Shown piece by piece: positions 1 through 9,077 of a stretch of DNA of 64,000 nt; positions within the stretch are counted from its first letter, which is position 1, and every line of letters begins with the position of its first letter. The stretch lies in the NCBI GenBank assembly GCA_016714605.1, contig JADKDL010000004.1:1-64000 (forward strand), given 5' to 3'. The notes under the pieces are model-generated. The model saw only the letters and a list, made by a program, of their open reading frames with translations. It made no database searches and was not told where the DNA came from. A program made the translations under genes and the position numbers. The DNA comes from Bacteroidales bacterium. GTDB lineage: Bacteria > Bacteroidota > Bacteroidia > Bacteroidales > UBA1715.

Positions 1-44
1 TTTATTTAATATTAGTATGTTACTTTATGCTCTCTTCAATCTTT

Positions 45-788
45 CTATTTCAATTTCAAACTAGAAAATTGATCTTTCCCTTTATCTTCAGTATAGATAA
101 AGATTGTGTTATCTGCTCCGGGAACAAAGATTTCTGTTTTTTCAGGTGGAAAAAACTTTTCGTCTCTTTCCTGTATTGGAGCAAAACAATAGTCTTCATT
201 TGGAAAGATTACGCCTCTCGTTATTTGACCGTTGCCAGTTGCAATAGCAGAGAAAACGAAATTAGTACCATGAATGGTTTTTATATCTTTCAAATCTTTA
301 GGTTCATATTTAGGTTTTTGGTATATAGCAAGATTCTTTGGATGCTCGTTATACATAATATAAATATTATTCTCAGTAGGTACTGCAATGTATTGTTTGA
401 AAACATGAGGCGATTTTAATTCAATCCAGTTTCGTAATGGAGCATTTTTTATCCATTCAAATTCGCCACTACTATTAAGTTTCGAAACAATTACGTCCAT
501 ATAAGTATATTGCCAAGTAGTTACAGTTACTTTGGTTACAGGCACTTCTGTCTGAACTGTTTCTTTCTTAAATTGCTCACCTATGAAATAAACATCATTA
601 CCAATAGGTAAAATATAGTCTAATTTATATTCAAGATATCGACCTGCTAATTTGTTTGATTCCAAAGAATACAGCATTTCTGAATCGAATTTTTTAATGC
701 TTTGTTTTTTTATTGATACAGCATTTACATCAACATTAAAAAAAGCTGAACACACCGCAGTCAATAAAATCAAATCCTTTTCTTTCAA
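45..788 (-). CDS. Exported protein of unknown function, C-terminal segment (2 of 2)
   Basis: This continues the gene whose first part lies at 736..1665; the junction is a frameshift near 780. The residues before about residue 8 of this frame are out-of-frame noise. The segment keeps the same beta-rich, aromatic character (WQYTYMDVIVSKL, GEFEWIKNAP, NIYIMYNEHPK) and ends at a normal stop. It has no recognised catalytic motif or C-terminal sorting domain. A periplasmic or surface protein is plausible from the signal peptide of the first segment, but the function is unknown. Confidence 0.55.
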   Translation of the reverse strand: MKEKDLILLTAVCSAFFNVDVNAVSIKKQSIKKFDSEMLYSLESNKLAGRYLEYKLDYILPIGNDVYFIGEQFKKETVQTEVPVTKVTVTTWQYTYMDVIVSKLNSSGEFEWIKNAPLRNWIELKSPHVFKQYIAVPTENNIYIMYNEHPKNLAIYQKPKYEPKDLKDIKTIHGTNFVFSAIATGNGQITRGVIFPNEDYCFAPIQERDEKFFPPEKTEIFVPGADNTIFIYTEDKGKDQFSSLKLK

Positions 789-1665
789 CTACATCTTTAA
801 AAAATCCGCCTACAATAATTTCATTATCGTTTATTTTACAGAATTCAATATCTTCAACCAGGTAATCAACATCAAATTTTAATTCAAGCTCTTGTTTTAC
901 ATCAGAACCACCTTTTATAATTGAAAGTACAAGTCTGTATAGTTCAGGATCAGTTTTTGTTTTCTTCAATGATTTAGAATTTCCGAAATAGATGTTATCA
1001 TTATCGTCGAAATATAAGCCAACATATGAAGCTGCACCCAAATCAAGTACCACTCCGGTTACCATTGCTATCATTCCTGATAATGCTTCCATGTTGTAGC
1101 CTCTCAGTTTCATATCATACGACTTTTTCCAAGCCTGAGACATATCTGCTGCATTATAAGCAATAAATTCTGTTTTGTATTGAGCTTCTTTGGTAGGCTT
1201 ATGACAAGCTTTTACAAGAATTTTTGATTTTGAAGGATTATCGAATACTTCTATGTCTATAAATTCATATTTCTCTGAAGGTATTGAAATTAGCTCCTTT
1301 AACTCAGTTGAAACAACGCCTTCAGAAGATACTTTTTGGTAATATAAGTGCATAAGTTTTGCCTTCTTTTCCCACTCTCTACGGAATACGTAAACTTCAT
1401 CATTTATGTATTTGATGTCAATGATTTTTGTATCCTCAGAACCTTCATTTCCAAGATCTTTTGAGAAAATAGGTTGCATTGTTTTTTTATCGTATTTTTC
1501 TACAATAAATGAGGTTCCTTTACCTTTTGATCTTATTCGGTAGCAATAGAATGAATTATCGTCGCCACCTAACATACGGTTCATTTTCAAATTTGGGTCG
1601 TTGGTAAGTGCACCTCTAGTTACAGTTACTTCTTGTGCATTGCAAAACAAACACAAATGCAACAA
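736..1665 (-). CDS. Exported protein of unknown function, N-terminal segment (1 of 2)
   Basis: I do not recognise this family. The segment reads for about 300 residues through a sequence rich in beta-strand-like stretches (many YFIG, VYVF and YLVED patterns), as in periplasmic propeller-like or WG-type proteins. The true start is probably the ATG at 1690 in another frame, which opens a signal peptide beginning MKSKLLLFFVAFVFVL; a one-base shift near 1640 then joins it to the frame read here. A second shift near 780 moves the coding sequence into the 45..788 frame, because 'EIIVGGFFKDVVERKGFD' continues naturally into the downstream frame. One gene of about 550 residues is therefore likely, broken by two small indels. 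Confidence 0.6.
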   Translation of the reverse strand: MLHLCLFCNAQEVTVTRGALTNDPNLKMNRMLGGDDNSFYCYRIRSKGKGTSFIVEKYDKKTMQPIFSKDLGNEGSEDTKIIDIKYINDEVYVFRREWEKKAKLMHLYYQKVSSEGVVSTELKELISIPSEKYEFIDIEVFDNPSKSKILVKACHKPTKEAQYKTEFIAYNAADMSQAWKKSYDMKLRGYNMEALSGMIAMVTGVVLDLGAASYVGLYFDDNDNIYFGNSKSLKKTKTDPELYRLVLSIIKGGSDVKQELELKFDVDYLVEDIEFCKINDNEIIVGGFFKDVVERKGFDFIDCGVFSFF

Positions 1666-1690
1666 AGAATAGTAATAATTTACTTTTCAT

Positions 1691-2389
1691 AGTTTTTGTT
1701 TTGGTTTAAATAATTTTAAGTCTTGCAACAAAGTAGTTAAAAAAATGACACTACAAAATTTTGAGCAATATATTTTTTGAGACACATCATATTTTTTTTC
1801 TAGATGTTGATATAATCTTATCAAAATTGAAGGATTGGGTTTTATAAAACTAGAATAATTTCAATTCAACAAAGATTGCAGAGCAGACACCCTTATGATA
1901 TCACTGTAATTTGATTTTCTATGAAGATAACAGAGCTACGCACCTGATTTTATTTTTCAGACTGAATTGATGGTTCAGGTCTTTGATCCTCGATTGTTTG
2001 AGTTTAGCTTTGCTGAGCACTCTGTGGTTGTAATCCAAGCGCAGCAAAAAAGTACTACTTACTGTACTCAAAATAAATAAAATAAATCCGGATAAATCAA
2101 TGCTTTCCTACTACATACAAGTGAACCCGAATTCACAAATATTATCTTTATTTCTAGTTGCTGAGCGAAGCCGAAACACTATGCATAACGAACCGCCGTA
2201 TACAAAAAACAGAAATTTTACCAATGTAACCCGCTGCCTGATGCAAGTATAAATTATTTTCGACCTTATTTTAGCAGAATACACAAATCAAACTCCTTTT
2301 CTGCCTTTAGAGCAAAGAATGTTTATCAATTTGATAAAAAAGTTAAGCGTTATCCAAATCGAAAACAAACGAATAATCAACTCTTATCC
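1691..2389. other. Gene-free stretch with scattered repeat fragments
   Basis: No convincing coding sequence is seen. The stretch holds short copies of sequences that recur in the window: the 'gctgagcgaagccgaa' repeat (2151..2187), a 'ctgcctgatgcaa' block near 2235 that recurs near 8100, and a 'cgaccttattttagcag' block near 2262 that recurs near 8204. Confidence 0.5.
2151..2187. repeat. Short dispersed repeat, copy 1
   Basis: The core 'ttgctgagcgaagccgaa' and its flanks match 16066..16103 with few differences. Both copies lie in gene-free DNA at the edge of accessory genes. This is probably a small REP-like element; no coding role is seen. Confidence 0.6.
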
Positions 2390-2980
2390 CTATACAATTA
2401 CGTTTATAGCAATTCCAATTAATAATGATAATACGGCTATTGAAATGACAAAAATTGCCGTTATGCGCTTGCCAAGAAACTTAGAAAGCATAACAATTGA
2501 CGAAATGCAAATAGACGAAGAGGTCAAAGAAAATACCATTGAAGCTCCTAAGCTGAGATCGGTATAATCAAGCAATGGTTTTAAAATAAAAATATCAGCA
2601 CCATTGCAAACATATAGAGGAATTCCAATTAACAGCATTATGGGCATTGTAATCCATTCATTACTAAAATTGAACAAAGCAAGGTATTGCTTTGGATTAA
2701 ACATTTCTATTGAAAAACTTATAACTCCGCCAATCAGAATATATGGCAGTAGCTTTTTTACCATTACTAGTGTTTTTACGAATAAATCATTAGAAAAAGT
2801 AGAACATTCTGTGTTGCAATTCTCAAATTTACCTATCTCTACTTTGCAAAATTGTTTTGATATCCATTCTACTACAATGCCTGAAAGAATGGCTAAAACA
2901 AATGCTGAGACAATTCGGATAATACTGTACTTAACCCCCATAACACTTAAGGAGAGAATTATAATATAGGGATTAAGCAA
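2390..2980 (-). CDS. DUF318/ArsP-type permease, C-terminal segment (2 of 2)
   Basis: This is the second half of an inner membrane permease of the PF03773 (DUF318, YraQ/ArsP) family. It shows hydrophobic spans around residues 1-35, 75-95, 105-125 and 170-195, with a hydrophilic Cys-containing loop (residues 47-65, NCNTEC) between. The segment is missing its start: the upstream DNA reads 'FLIAAPLLNPYIIIL' in this frame and joins the 3036..3377 segment after a shift in a T run near 3000. The family includes exporters of organoarsenicals and of copper or zinc ions, so metal or metalloid efflux is the family-level inference. The substrate cannot be read from sequence. Confidence 0.75.
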   Translation of the reverse strand: MLNPYIIILSLSVMGVKYSIIRIVSAFVLAILSGIVVEWISKQFCKVEIGKFENCNTECSTFSNDLFVKTLVMVKKLLPYILIGGVISFSIEMFNPKQYLALFNFSNEWITMPIMLLIGIPLYVCNGADIFILKPLLDYTDLSLGASMVFSLTSSSICISSIVMLSKFLGKRITAIFVISIAVLSLLIGIAINVIV

Positions 2981-3035
2981 TGGTGCAGCAATTAAAAGTA
3001 ATAATAACTTTCAGTGAAACCCTTTTTTTCATTAC

Positions 3036-3377
3036 TTAAATAAGAGGAATTGCTCCGCATGAGCATATTGGAAGTATTGAGCCATAAATAAAAGCTAACA
3101 CTTGGTTCTTCGGGAAAAAACGCTTGAGTTTTTTAATGTAGTTTTCAACAAGCACTCCGGCAAACACTCCAATCAGAACAACGATGCTTAATTCAATAAA
3201 ATGCTCATATATAAGAAATAACCAACGAGGTACCGATGTGTATAAGATGCAAAGTGATTCGCGGTTCATTTGGTGAATACCGTTTATGTTAGCATATACA
3301 TTATGAATCACTGCGAATGCAACTATCAACCAAATGATTATTCGTGCCGTTTTTGGATTTTTCAATACGTTCTCCAT
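3036..3377 (-). CDS. DUF318/ArsP-type permease, N-terminal segment (1 of 2)
   Basis: This opens the permease, with membrane spans near residues 12-30 and 60-80, and ends in the family hallmark PICSCGAIPLI, a Cys-x-Cys-Gly motif known from PF03773 permeases. It stops at a TAA directly after that motif. The following DNA still resembles permease sequence in the same frame for about 15 codons, then shifts, so the gene carries both a stop and an indel. It is the last gene of the minus-strand cluster, 4 bp after the exported protein at 3381..3749, which suggests an operon. Confidence 0.75.
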   Translation of the reverse strand: MENVLKNPKTARIIIWLIVAFAVIHNVYANINGIHQMNRESLCILYTSVPRWLFLIYEHFIELSIVVLIGVFAGVLVENYIKKLKRFFPKNQVLAFIYGSILPICSCGAIPLI

Positions 3378-3380
3378 TCT

Positions 3381-3749
3381 TTATTTTTTTGTATAATTAA
3401 ACCGTATTTGTTGCGAAATTGACTGTTTGTCATTTCTTCGCATAATAGTGAGTGTAGCAAAATCTTTTTTGTTGCCTGTTATTTTGAGTATGACTTTCTT
3501 TTGCCACAAACCCTTTTTAAGTTCTTGCCATTCCAATTGTTCAATGATTGAAATACCACTTTGATATAATTTTGTTTGGTTCATCCCGTCTATACAGGTT
3601 TCGGGAGGGACTTTTATTACAATAGATAAAGTAACTACATCGTCTATGGCATAATTTGCTTTTTCCCCGTTTTGGTATTTAATTACAATTTGGCAATAAC
3701 ACACCAACGATAAAAAAGCAAAACATACGGTAGCTATCAGTTTAAACAT
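3381..3749 (-). CDS. Small exported Ig-like protein
   Basis: The 122-residue protein starts with a clear signal peptide (MFKLIATVCFAFLSLVCYC). The remainder is beta-rich with the pattern 'C..GMNQTKLYQSG...EWQELKKGLWQKKVILKI', which matches the layout of the 122-residue protein at 6673..7041 (signal peptide, Cys, 'KQTKFTYENLKI...EWKETKPGLYTRQIKVIV'). I infer that the two are paralogues with an Ig-like fold in one operon. A periplasmic binding or chaperone role for the redox or metal system is possible but unproven. Confidence 0.7.
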   Translation of the reverse strand: MFKLIATVCFAFLSLVCYCQIVIKYQNGEKANYAIDDVVTLSIVIKVPPETCIDGMNQTKLYQSGISIIEQLEWQELKKGLWQKKVILKITGNKKDFATLTIMRRNDKQSISQQIRFNYTKK

Positions 3750-3759
3750 CTATTTGTAA

Positions 3760-4029
3760 CTATTCTTCGATTGAGTAAATAGTATTTGTCGGGCATACTC
3801 CATAACAGCGCCCGCAGCCTATACAGTCGTTGATTTGTGCTTTACCGTTTTCCATAGAGATGAAACCTTCGGGACATACAGATACACACTTTTTACAACC
3901 AATGCAAGATGCTGAATTGATTTTGTAAGACAGAGATTTCATTTTTTGACATGAGTCAATTACAGCAATAATTGGGGCTATAACGAAAATGGAAATCATG
4001 ATTGGTTTTAGATATTTGGAAAATCTCAT
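3760..4029 (-). CDS. Membrane-anchored 2x[4Fe-4S] ferredoxin
   Basis: The 89-residue protein has one N-terminal membrane span (about residues 10-25) followed by two clusters of the CxxCxxCxxxCP type: CIGCKKCVSVCP and CIGCGRCYGVCP. This is a bacterial ferredoxin tethered to the inner membrane. It lies between the outer membrane barrel gene and a small exported protein, downstream of a NapH-like Fe-S membrane protein. The context suggests electron transfer across or at the membrane, with this protein handing electrons to or from the NapH-like protein. Confidence 0.85.
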   Translation of the reverse strand: MRFSKYLKPIMISIFVIAPIIAVIDSCQKMKSLSYKINSASCIGCKKCVSVCPEGFISMENGKAQINDCIGCGRCYGVCPTNTIYSIEE

Positions 4030-4040
4030 ACTTCAAAAAA

Positions 4041-5319
4041 TTAAAAATTATATCTAAGTTCTATTCTAAAAAGATTTGGTTGTTTAACCAGTTGCGGGCT
4101 GTTTATATAACCATAGCTTGCATTTATAAGCAGTTTTTTGAAAAACTTCTTGCCAAGTTCTACATCCAGCTCATTGGCTGGCGATGATTTTAGTTGACTG
4201 GTAAACTGAATTTTAAGATGCGCTTTTTAAGGAAGGAATGGTATGTTTGACTGACACAACACCAAACGGCAAATCAGGCGTGTCGAAACGTAATACCGTT
4301 CCTGCCAAAATATTACTAAAGGTATTAGCCGATTTTGAAACTTCAATTGTCCTAGTCCCTGTAATACTATCATATATAACATATTTGTCCGTGCTTCCCG
4401 AATTTAAATAGGTTTGACCATAATATGCAATTTCAAAAGCGGTGCGCTGGGTATTGCTCCAAGTAAAAGCCTTGTTGAATTTTGCACAATAAATAAGCGA
4501 AGGGTCGCTACTTGCAGAAATCAACACTTCTGGTTTAAAACTATAATCGTTGCCAAATTCAATATTTGAATACAAACCGGTTATTAATCCAGGGTTTTCA
4601 ATCCAACTTCCGAATTCAGAATACATTGTAAAACCAATTGTTTCAAGTTTTACAGGTTTTGACGTTTCAATATCTCCGCCAAGTCCATCATCGGAAAATT
4701 CAGATGAACTGTTCGCAGGATGATATTCTAAGGTCATGCCTACCAAATTGGTCTGACCTAAGGATTTACCAATCAATGGCTGATTTGTGTAGGGAAGAAT
4801 ATCGTATAAATAGGCCATGCTGCAGAATGTACCATTACGAGCAAAGTTATTGTCAACAGTTCCTCCGTAAATATTCAATCCCCATTTGTTAAAATCCTTT
4901 TTATAGTTTAAACCCAACACTCGTTCGTTCACCAAATAAACATCCTTGGAGCGTATCGACTGTAATCCTAACGTAAGCGTGCCATAATTGCTTAGGTTTT
5001 GATAGAAGAACTCTCTCAACCCAAACTTACCATTGCCGGAACTTACCATTAAATCAAAATCAAACTGAGTGGCAATTTTCATCCCACCTTCAAAATAAAA
5101 AGTGTGATTATTATTGGTGTAATTTAAGCCTAGCAAGCCCATTTCATTTGCAATAAGGCTGTTTTCTAAATAGCCTATGCCAAGAGTTAACTCGACTCCG
5201 TAGGAAAAATTTGAGCTTTTAAATTGCTTCAAATTGCCACCTAATTTACTTGGGCACTCCCATTGAGCAAACAAGGCGCTGGAGAGGCATAGTAACAAAA
5301 TAATTATTTGTATTCTCAT
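4041..5319 (-). CDS. Outer membrane beta-barrel protein (frameshifted near its end)
   Basis: A signal peptide (MRIQIIILLLCLSSALFAQ) leads into about 400 residues of alternating amphipathic strands, typical of a porin-like barrel. The main frame stops early at 4213. If the A5 run near 4225 is read as A6, coding continues to 4041 and ends in 'LFRIELRYNF', the aromatic C-terminal strand expected of an outer membrane barrel. The indel therefore looks like a homopolymer error. The barrel sits between the NapH-like protein (10 bp upstream) and the ferredoxin, so it may give the cluster's substrate a path through the outer membrane. The specific family was not identified. Confidence 0.8.
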
Positions 5320-5328
5320 GTATAATAT

Positions 5329-6672
5329 TTATAATAAAGATTTATTTTTCAAACAAATAGAATTCTTCTTGCAAGATTCGAGACAGTCTCCACAAAGAAT
5401 ACAATCTTGTGTTTTTACTATCACTTTGTTCTGAATAATAGCGATAGATTGCTGTTTGCAAGACTTAACACAACTTTTGCAATTGACACAAGATGAAGAG
5501 ATGGAGAGTTTTCGTGCACCTGGAATTTTTGTAACCCATCCTAAAATAAGTCCCACCGGACAGGCAATCCTACAAAACGGACGATAAACCAAAACAGACG
5601 ACACCAGCAGAAGAACAACCAGAATATAACCGGTTGCGTTGGCCGATATAAAATTGAAAGCAACCTTAAACGGGTCGTATTTAATCCAAACAATTGAACG
5701 AGTTAAGAGAAGTTGCACAATCAAAACTACTAACAACCCAATTTGAACATAGCTTATTATTTTCTGCGATTTTTCTGAAGCAAGCCATTTTCGGCTATTA
5801 ATCCGAAATAAAAAGTCCTGCAATCCACCCAAATGGCAAAGCCAACCACACCATGTTTTTCCGAAAAAATAGGAAACAACAACCAATCCGATAAACCAAA
5901 GCATAGAAACAAACAGTACCGGACTGCCTAAGATGAACAACACAAAATCCTGAAAACTCATTATCATACACGGGCAAGCCCCACCTATAAACCCCAGATA
6001 GACAACCGATGACAGCATGATAATACCCCTCAGGTTTCGAACAAACGTATATTGTAGAGTCAAACCTATTACAGCAGACAAGAGCAACAATATGATAATC
6101 TGATAAAGTAGCTTATTATTTGATTCTATGGGTGCTGGTATTTCGTTTGTTGAGTTATCGGAAAATGAATCCACGCTTGATGAAAACTCATCGTTAGACA
6201 CGATGGAGTCGGCATTCTGGAACTCATCGCCAATTGCATTAAATTCATCTGTTTTGATAAATTTAGAGCTGTCTGGCGAAACTACAGGCGAAGCTGATTT
6301 GATGGAATCGGTAATTACACATGTAGGTCCACAGGGTAATGCAGTCTTTTCTATTTTCTCTGTGTTGACCAATGCATAAATATACGAACCGCCCACTAAA
6401 ACAAGGGCAACGGTTCCCAAAAACAGATATAACTTTTTTCGATACGTAAACCAGCCGTATGCAGTTGCCATAGCTATCACAGCCAATATTATTATCATTT
6501 TAGTTATAATGGATGAAGTTGACACTTCTTGGTTTTGATCCCCAACATACGTGCACGTTTTACAGTTTTCCGGTATAGAAACAGAATCCTTTACGCCTGC
6601 ATAAAGAGAACAAGAAAACAGAATAATAAATGACAATATGCTTGTTAACCTCTTACCCATAATTACGTCCAA
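5329..6672 (-). CDS. NapH/CcoG-like polytopic membrane protein with two C-terminal 4Fe-4S clusters
   Basis: The start at the Met at residue 5 (6660) gives the better signal sequence. The protein has early spans at about residues 55-75 and 80-100, periplasmic Cys pairs CKTC (37-40) and CGPTC (114-118), then further spans from about 190. The core contains GACPC (231-235), WCGWLCHLGG (274-283) and CRIACPVG (367-374), the pattern of NapH/NosR/CcoG-type electron-transfer proteins. It ends with CVNCKSCVKSC (395-405) and CILCGDCLESC (424-434), two [4Fe-4S] sites. In known relatives such proteins pass quinol electrons to periplasmic acceptors. The N-terminal Cys-rich exported part is extra. It probably forms an operon with the neighbouring genes. 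Confidence 0.85.
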   Translation of the reverse strand: MDVIMGKRLTSILSFIILFSCSLYAGVKDSVSIPENCKTCTYVGDQNQEVSTSSIITKMIIILAVIAMATAYGWFTYRKKLYLFLGTVALVLVGGSYIYALVNTEKIEKTALPCGPTCVITDSIKSASPVVSPDSSKFIKTDEFNAIGDEFQNADSIVSNDEFSSSVDSFSDNSTNEIPAPIESNNKLLYQIIILLLLSAVIGLTLQYTFVRNLRGIIMLSSVVYLGFIGGACPCMIMSFQDFVLFILGSPVLFVSMLWFIGLVVVSYFFGKTWCGWLCHLGGLQDFLFRINSRKWLASEKSQKIISYVQIGLLVVLIVQLLLTRSIVWIKYDPFKVAFNFISANATGYILVVLLLVSSVLVYRPFCRIACPVGLILGWVTKIPGARKLSISSSCVNCKSCVKSCKQQSIAIIQNKVIVKTQDCILCGDCLESCKKNSICLKNKSLL

Positions 6673-7041
6673 TTATGATTTCTTTATGACACACACCGCA
6701 TATCCGCCTTCTTTGTCGCATTTCCTTACGACAGATAATTTGGAATCTCCGGGCTTATCTGCAGTAACTATAACTTTAATTTGCCGAGTATATAATCCTG
6801 GTTTTGTTTCTTTCCATTCGGTTGCACCTACAATTTTTAAGTTTTCATAAGTAAACTTGGTTTGTTTTATTGCAACGGCGCATGCTCGGTGAGTGAGTTG
6901 TACTTGCACATCAATGATGACTTCTTCCCCAACTGCATACGTTGTTTTTTTGCTTTCGGAAATTGTAGCAGAAATTTCGCAAGCAAACATTTTTGTTGCA
7001 GTTAAAACTAAAATGCTAAAAAATAAGATCCCCAGTTTCAT
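6673..7041 (-). CDS. Small exported Ig-like protein
   Basis: This is a 122-residue exported protein with a signal peptide ending near MFAC. It has four further Cys residues (CEIS, HRAC, RKCD, YAVC) and a beta-rich body. It shares length and motif order with the protein at 3381..3749 and abuts the Fe-S membrane gene, so the two genes are surely cotranscribed. It is the first gene after the divergent gap to the AraC regulator. I could not identify the family; a periplasmic redox or metal-binding role fits its Cys content but is inference. Confidence 0.7.
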   Translation of the reverse strand: MKLGILFFSILVLTATKMFACEISATISESKKTTYAVGEEVIIDVQVQLTHRACAVAIKQTKFTYENLKIVGATEWKETKPGLYTRQIKVIVTADKPGDSKLSVVRKCDKEGGYAVCVIKKS

Positions 7042-7185
7042 ACATATTCATTTTTAAATTATTATTTACACAACATAGCAGGTAAAGCGGATAATTTGAT
7101 TTTCCCCCTTAGACAGAAAATTAACTATGCAAAGTAACAATAGATTAGAAGGAAATGAAATGGATAATACGGGGTTAAGATTGGA

Positions 7186-8058
7186 CTATTTAAGGTTTAT
7201 TTTCCTAAATTCACTTGGAGTGATATTGGTCGATTTTGTGAATAAGCGGGTAAAATAAGCCCAGTCTTCATAACCAAGGTTTATAGATATTTCTTTAATT
7301 GTAAGGTCTGTATAATACAATAGTCGTTTTGCTTGCAGAATAATCTCGTTTTGAATAAAATCCTGTACGGAAAGACCTGTTGTGTTTTTCACGGCTTCGT
7401 TTAAATAACCGGGAGAAATATTTATTTCGGAAGCGTATTGGTTCGGACGCTTCATGGTTTGGTAATTTGCAGATAATGAAGTTTTGAATTGAGAGGTAAT
7501 TTCCATATATCGGTTACTTCTTATGACAGGAAATCCTTTTTGACATATTTCCGCAATCATGCCTATGTAGGAAGATACTAAATCGTGTAAAACACTTTGG
7601 CTTATAAGTTCGTTGTTTGATGCATACTTTTTATTTACGAGTGAAATACAATGTAATAAATCATCAGATTCTTCTTGACTTAACAGTGGGCTAATGCTCA
7701 GGAAATGTAATTTATTGAAAATTTCTTTGTATTCATTCTTTACTAACAGAGCATCAACAATTAAAGCCCAGCCTTTGATATTAGAAAAACGTATAGTTGA
7801 GTGTACTTGTCCGGGTAAGATACAAAAAACCGTACTATTGTTGAGTTCAATCTCTTTGAAATCTATTTGAATTGTAGCCGTTCCTTCTTGCAAAAAGAAA
7901 AAACCAAAATGATCATCTGTGTGTTCAGAATTGGCATTCGCAGAATCTGTATTATCGGAAATATTCTGCAACACCTTGTCCGAAATTTGGAGCAACAAGA
8001 AGTTTACACTTCTATTATCTGCAATGTGATTATGGGTAGGTATTTTGTTCCTATTCAT
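7186..8058 (-). CDS. AraC-family transcriptional regulator
   Basis: The 290-residue protein has an N-terminal cupin-like ligand domain (about residues 45-110, 'HFGFFFLQEGTATIQID', 'FCILPGQVHS') and a C-terminal pair of helix-turn-helix units (about 200-288), including 'IKEISINLGYEDWAYFTRLF' and 'TNITPSEFRK', the AraC signature. It lies upstream of the Fe-S/porin/permease cluster on the same strand with a 144-bp gap. It is therefore the likely local regulator of that cluster, responding to an unknown small molecule. Confidence 0.88.
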   Translation of the reverse strand: MNRNKIPTHNHIADNRSVNFLLLQISDKVLQNISDNTDSANANSEHTDDHFGFFFLQEGTATIQIDFKEIELNNSTVFCILPGQVHSTIRFSNIKGWALIVDALLVKNEYKEIFNKLHFLSISPLLSQEESDDLLHCISLVNKKYASNNELISQSVLHDLVSSYIGMIAEICQKGFPVIRSNRYMEITSQFKTSLSANYQTMKRPNQYASEINISPGYLNEAVKNTTGLSVQDFIQNEIILQAKRLLYYTDLTIKEISINLGYEDWAYFTRLFTKSTNITPSEFRKINLK

Positions 8059-8504
8059 AATGTAGCTCGCAAAACAGAAATCTTAACAATTTAACATACT
8101 GCCTGATGCAAATATAAAGGTTTAAAATAATTTATTTTTTGAATTTGAAAAATCATAGTAGCATTATGATTTTTTATATGTTCATAAAACGGATAATTTT
8201 CGACCTTATTTTAGCAGGAACCACAAAATAAACCCCGTTTGGCGAAGCGTCCTCACTTCGTCAGAGCATACAAGGCCTCTGGGCTATAAATCCTATTTTT
8301 AGTTGTAAACCTAAATTTGTTTACTTTGGGTTTCAACCACGAAGTGCTCAGCGAAGCTAAACCCAATGTAGCAGGGGAAAACTTGCTGCTGCGAAGAGCT
8401 GAAGAGTTATTTAAATTATAAAATAATGCGAATTAAGGGTTAAATTATAAAGTTAATAAAAGTAGCGAAAATTCATGTTCCAAATGCAACAAACCCACAC
8501 CACA
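8059..8504. other. Gene-free stretch with repeat fragments
   Basis: No gene is seen. It holds a 'ctgcctgatgcaaat' block near 8100, a 'cgaccttattttagcag' block near 8204 (both also near 2235-2275), and a segment near 8240-8390 with 'gcttcgtc'-like and 'gctcagcgaagc' words that also occur near 13740 and 2010-2170. Confidence 0.45.
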
Positions 8505-8595
8505 GTGAAATATGTGCTTTATGCTGATGATGCCATAATGCACTGTAGAAGTAAAGTACAAGCAGATTATGTATTACGAAGATCTGCGTATTTAA
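8505..8595 (+). pseudogene. Fragment of a group II intron reverse transcriptase
   Basis: The plus strand reads 'VKYVLYADDAIMHCRSKV' followed by 'QADYVL'. This is the YADD catalytic motif and its C-terminal neighbour as found in group II intron-encoded reverse transcriptases (LtrA type). Only about 30 codons remain, with no flanking RT motifs. It is a relic of an old intron insertion next to the C10 peptidase gene's 3' end. Confidence 0.65.
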
Positions 8596-8618
8596 GACAC
8601 AAAATAAAACAAAACATT

Positions 8619-9077
8619 TTACCAAGACAGAGTTGCCTCATCATTTAGTTTTATGAAATACGCTTCGCCAGGTATAATTCTTTGTAGGGAACTTAAAGCA
8701 TTATATGGATTGTACCATTCGTCGAATGTTTTTATGTATACCAGCTTCGATAATTGTGAGCCAAATAGTTGGTCAGGTGTTACTTCTGCTTCTCCGGTAT
8801 ATGTAATAAAATTCCATCCTTTTTGTAACGTTATTCCATTTGTAATGAAACTTGTTCCAGATACTGTGAACGTGACATCTGTACTGAGGTTTATTAATAA
8901 TGGAACTCCAAACTCCCATGTGCGTAAGCTCTGGAGATGAGAACTCTGAAGCGGATTATAAAAAGCTGAATTTGTTTTGCATAGAATAAGAGATGTCATG
9001 ATTGGGGCAAGAGCGCTCTCTATCAATGAGTTTTCCAAAACCAGATCAGAACCTACCATGTTCCAACTAGCACTCAA
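8619..9077 (-). CDS. Secreted C10 peptidase, segment 4 of 4: C-terminal paired GWNL modules
   Basis: This is the C-terminal end of the multidomain gene that starts near 13.5 kb. It carries two related beta modules: a first one from 'SASWNMVGSDL' to 'VTFTVSG', and a second one from 'LQKGWNFITYTG' to 'GEAYFIKLNDEATLSW'. The same tandem arrangement closes the GH64-GH5 and GH5 proteins of this window. It is not the usual type IX sorting domain. The junction with the previous segment (9067..10107) is a frameshift near 9070. Confidence 0.7.
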   Translation of the reverse strand: MSASWNMVGSDLVLENSLIESALAPIMTSLILCKTNSAFYNPLQSSHLQSLRTWEFGVPLLINLSTDVTFTVSGTSFITNGITLQKGWNFITYTGEAEVTPDQLFGSQLSKLVYIKTFDEWYNPYNALSSLQRIIPGEAYFIKLNDEATLSW

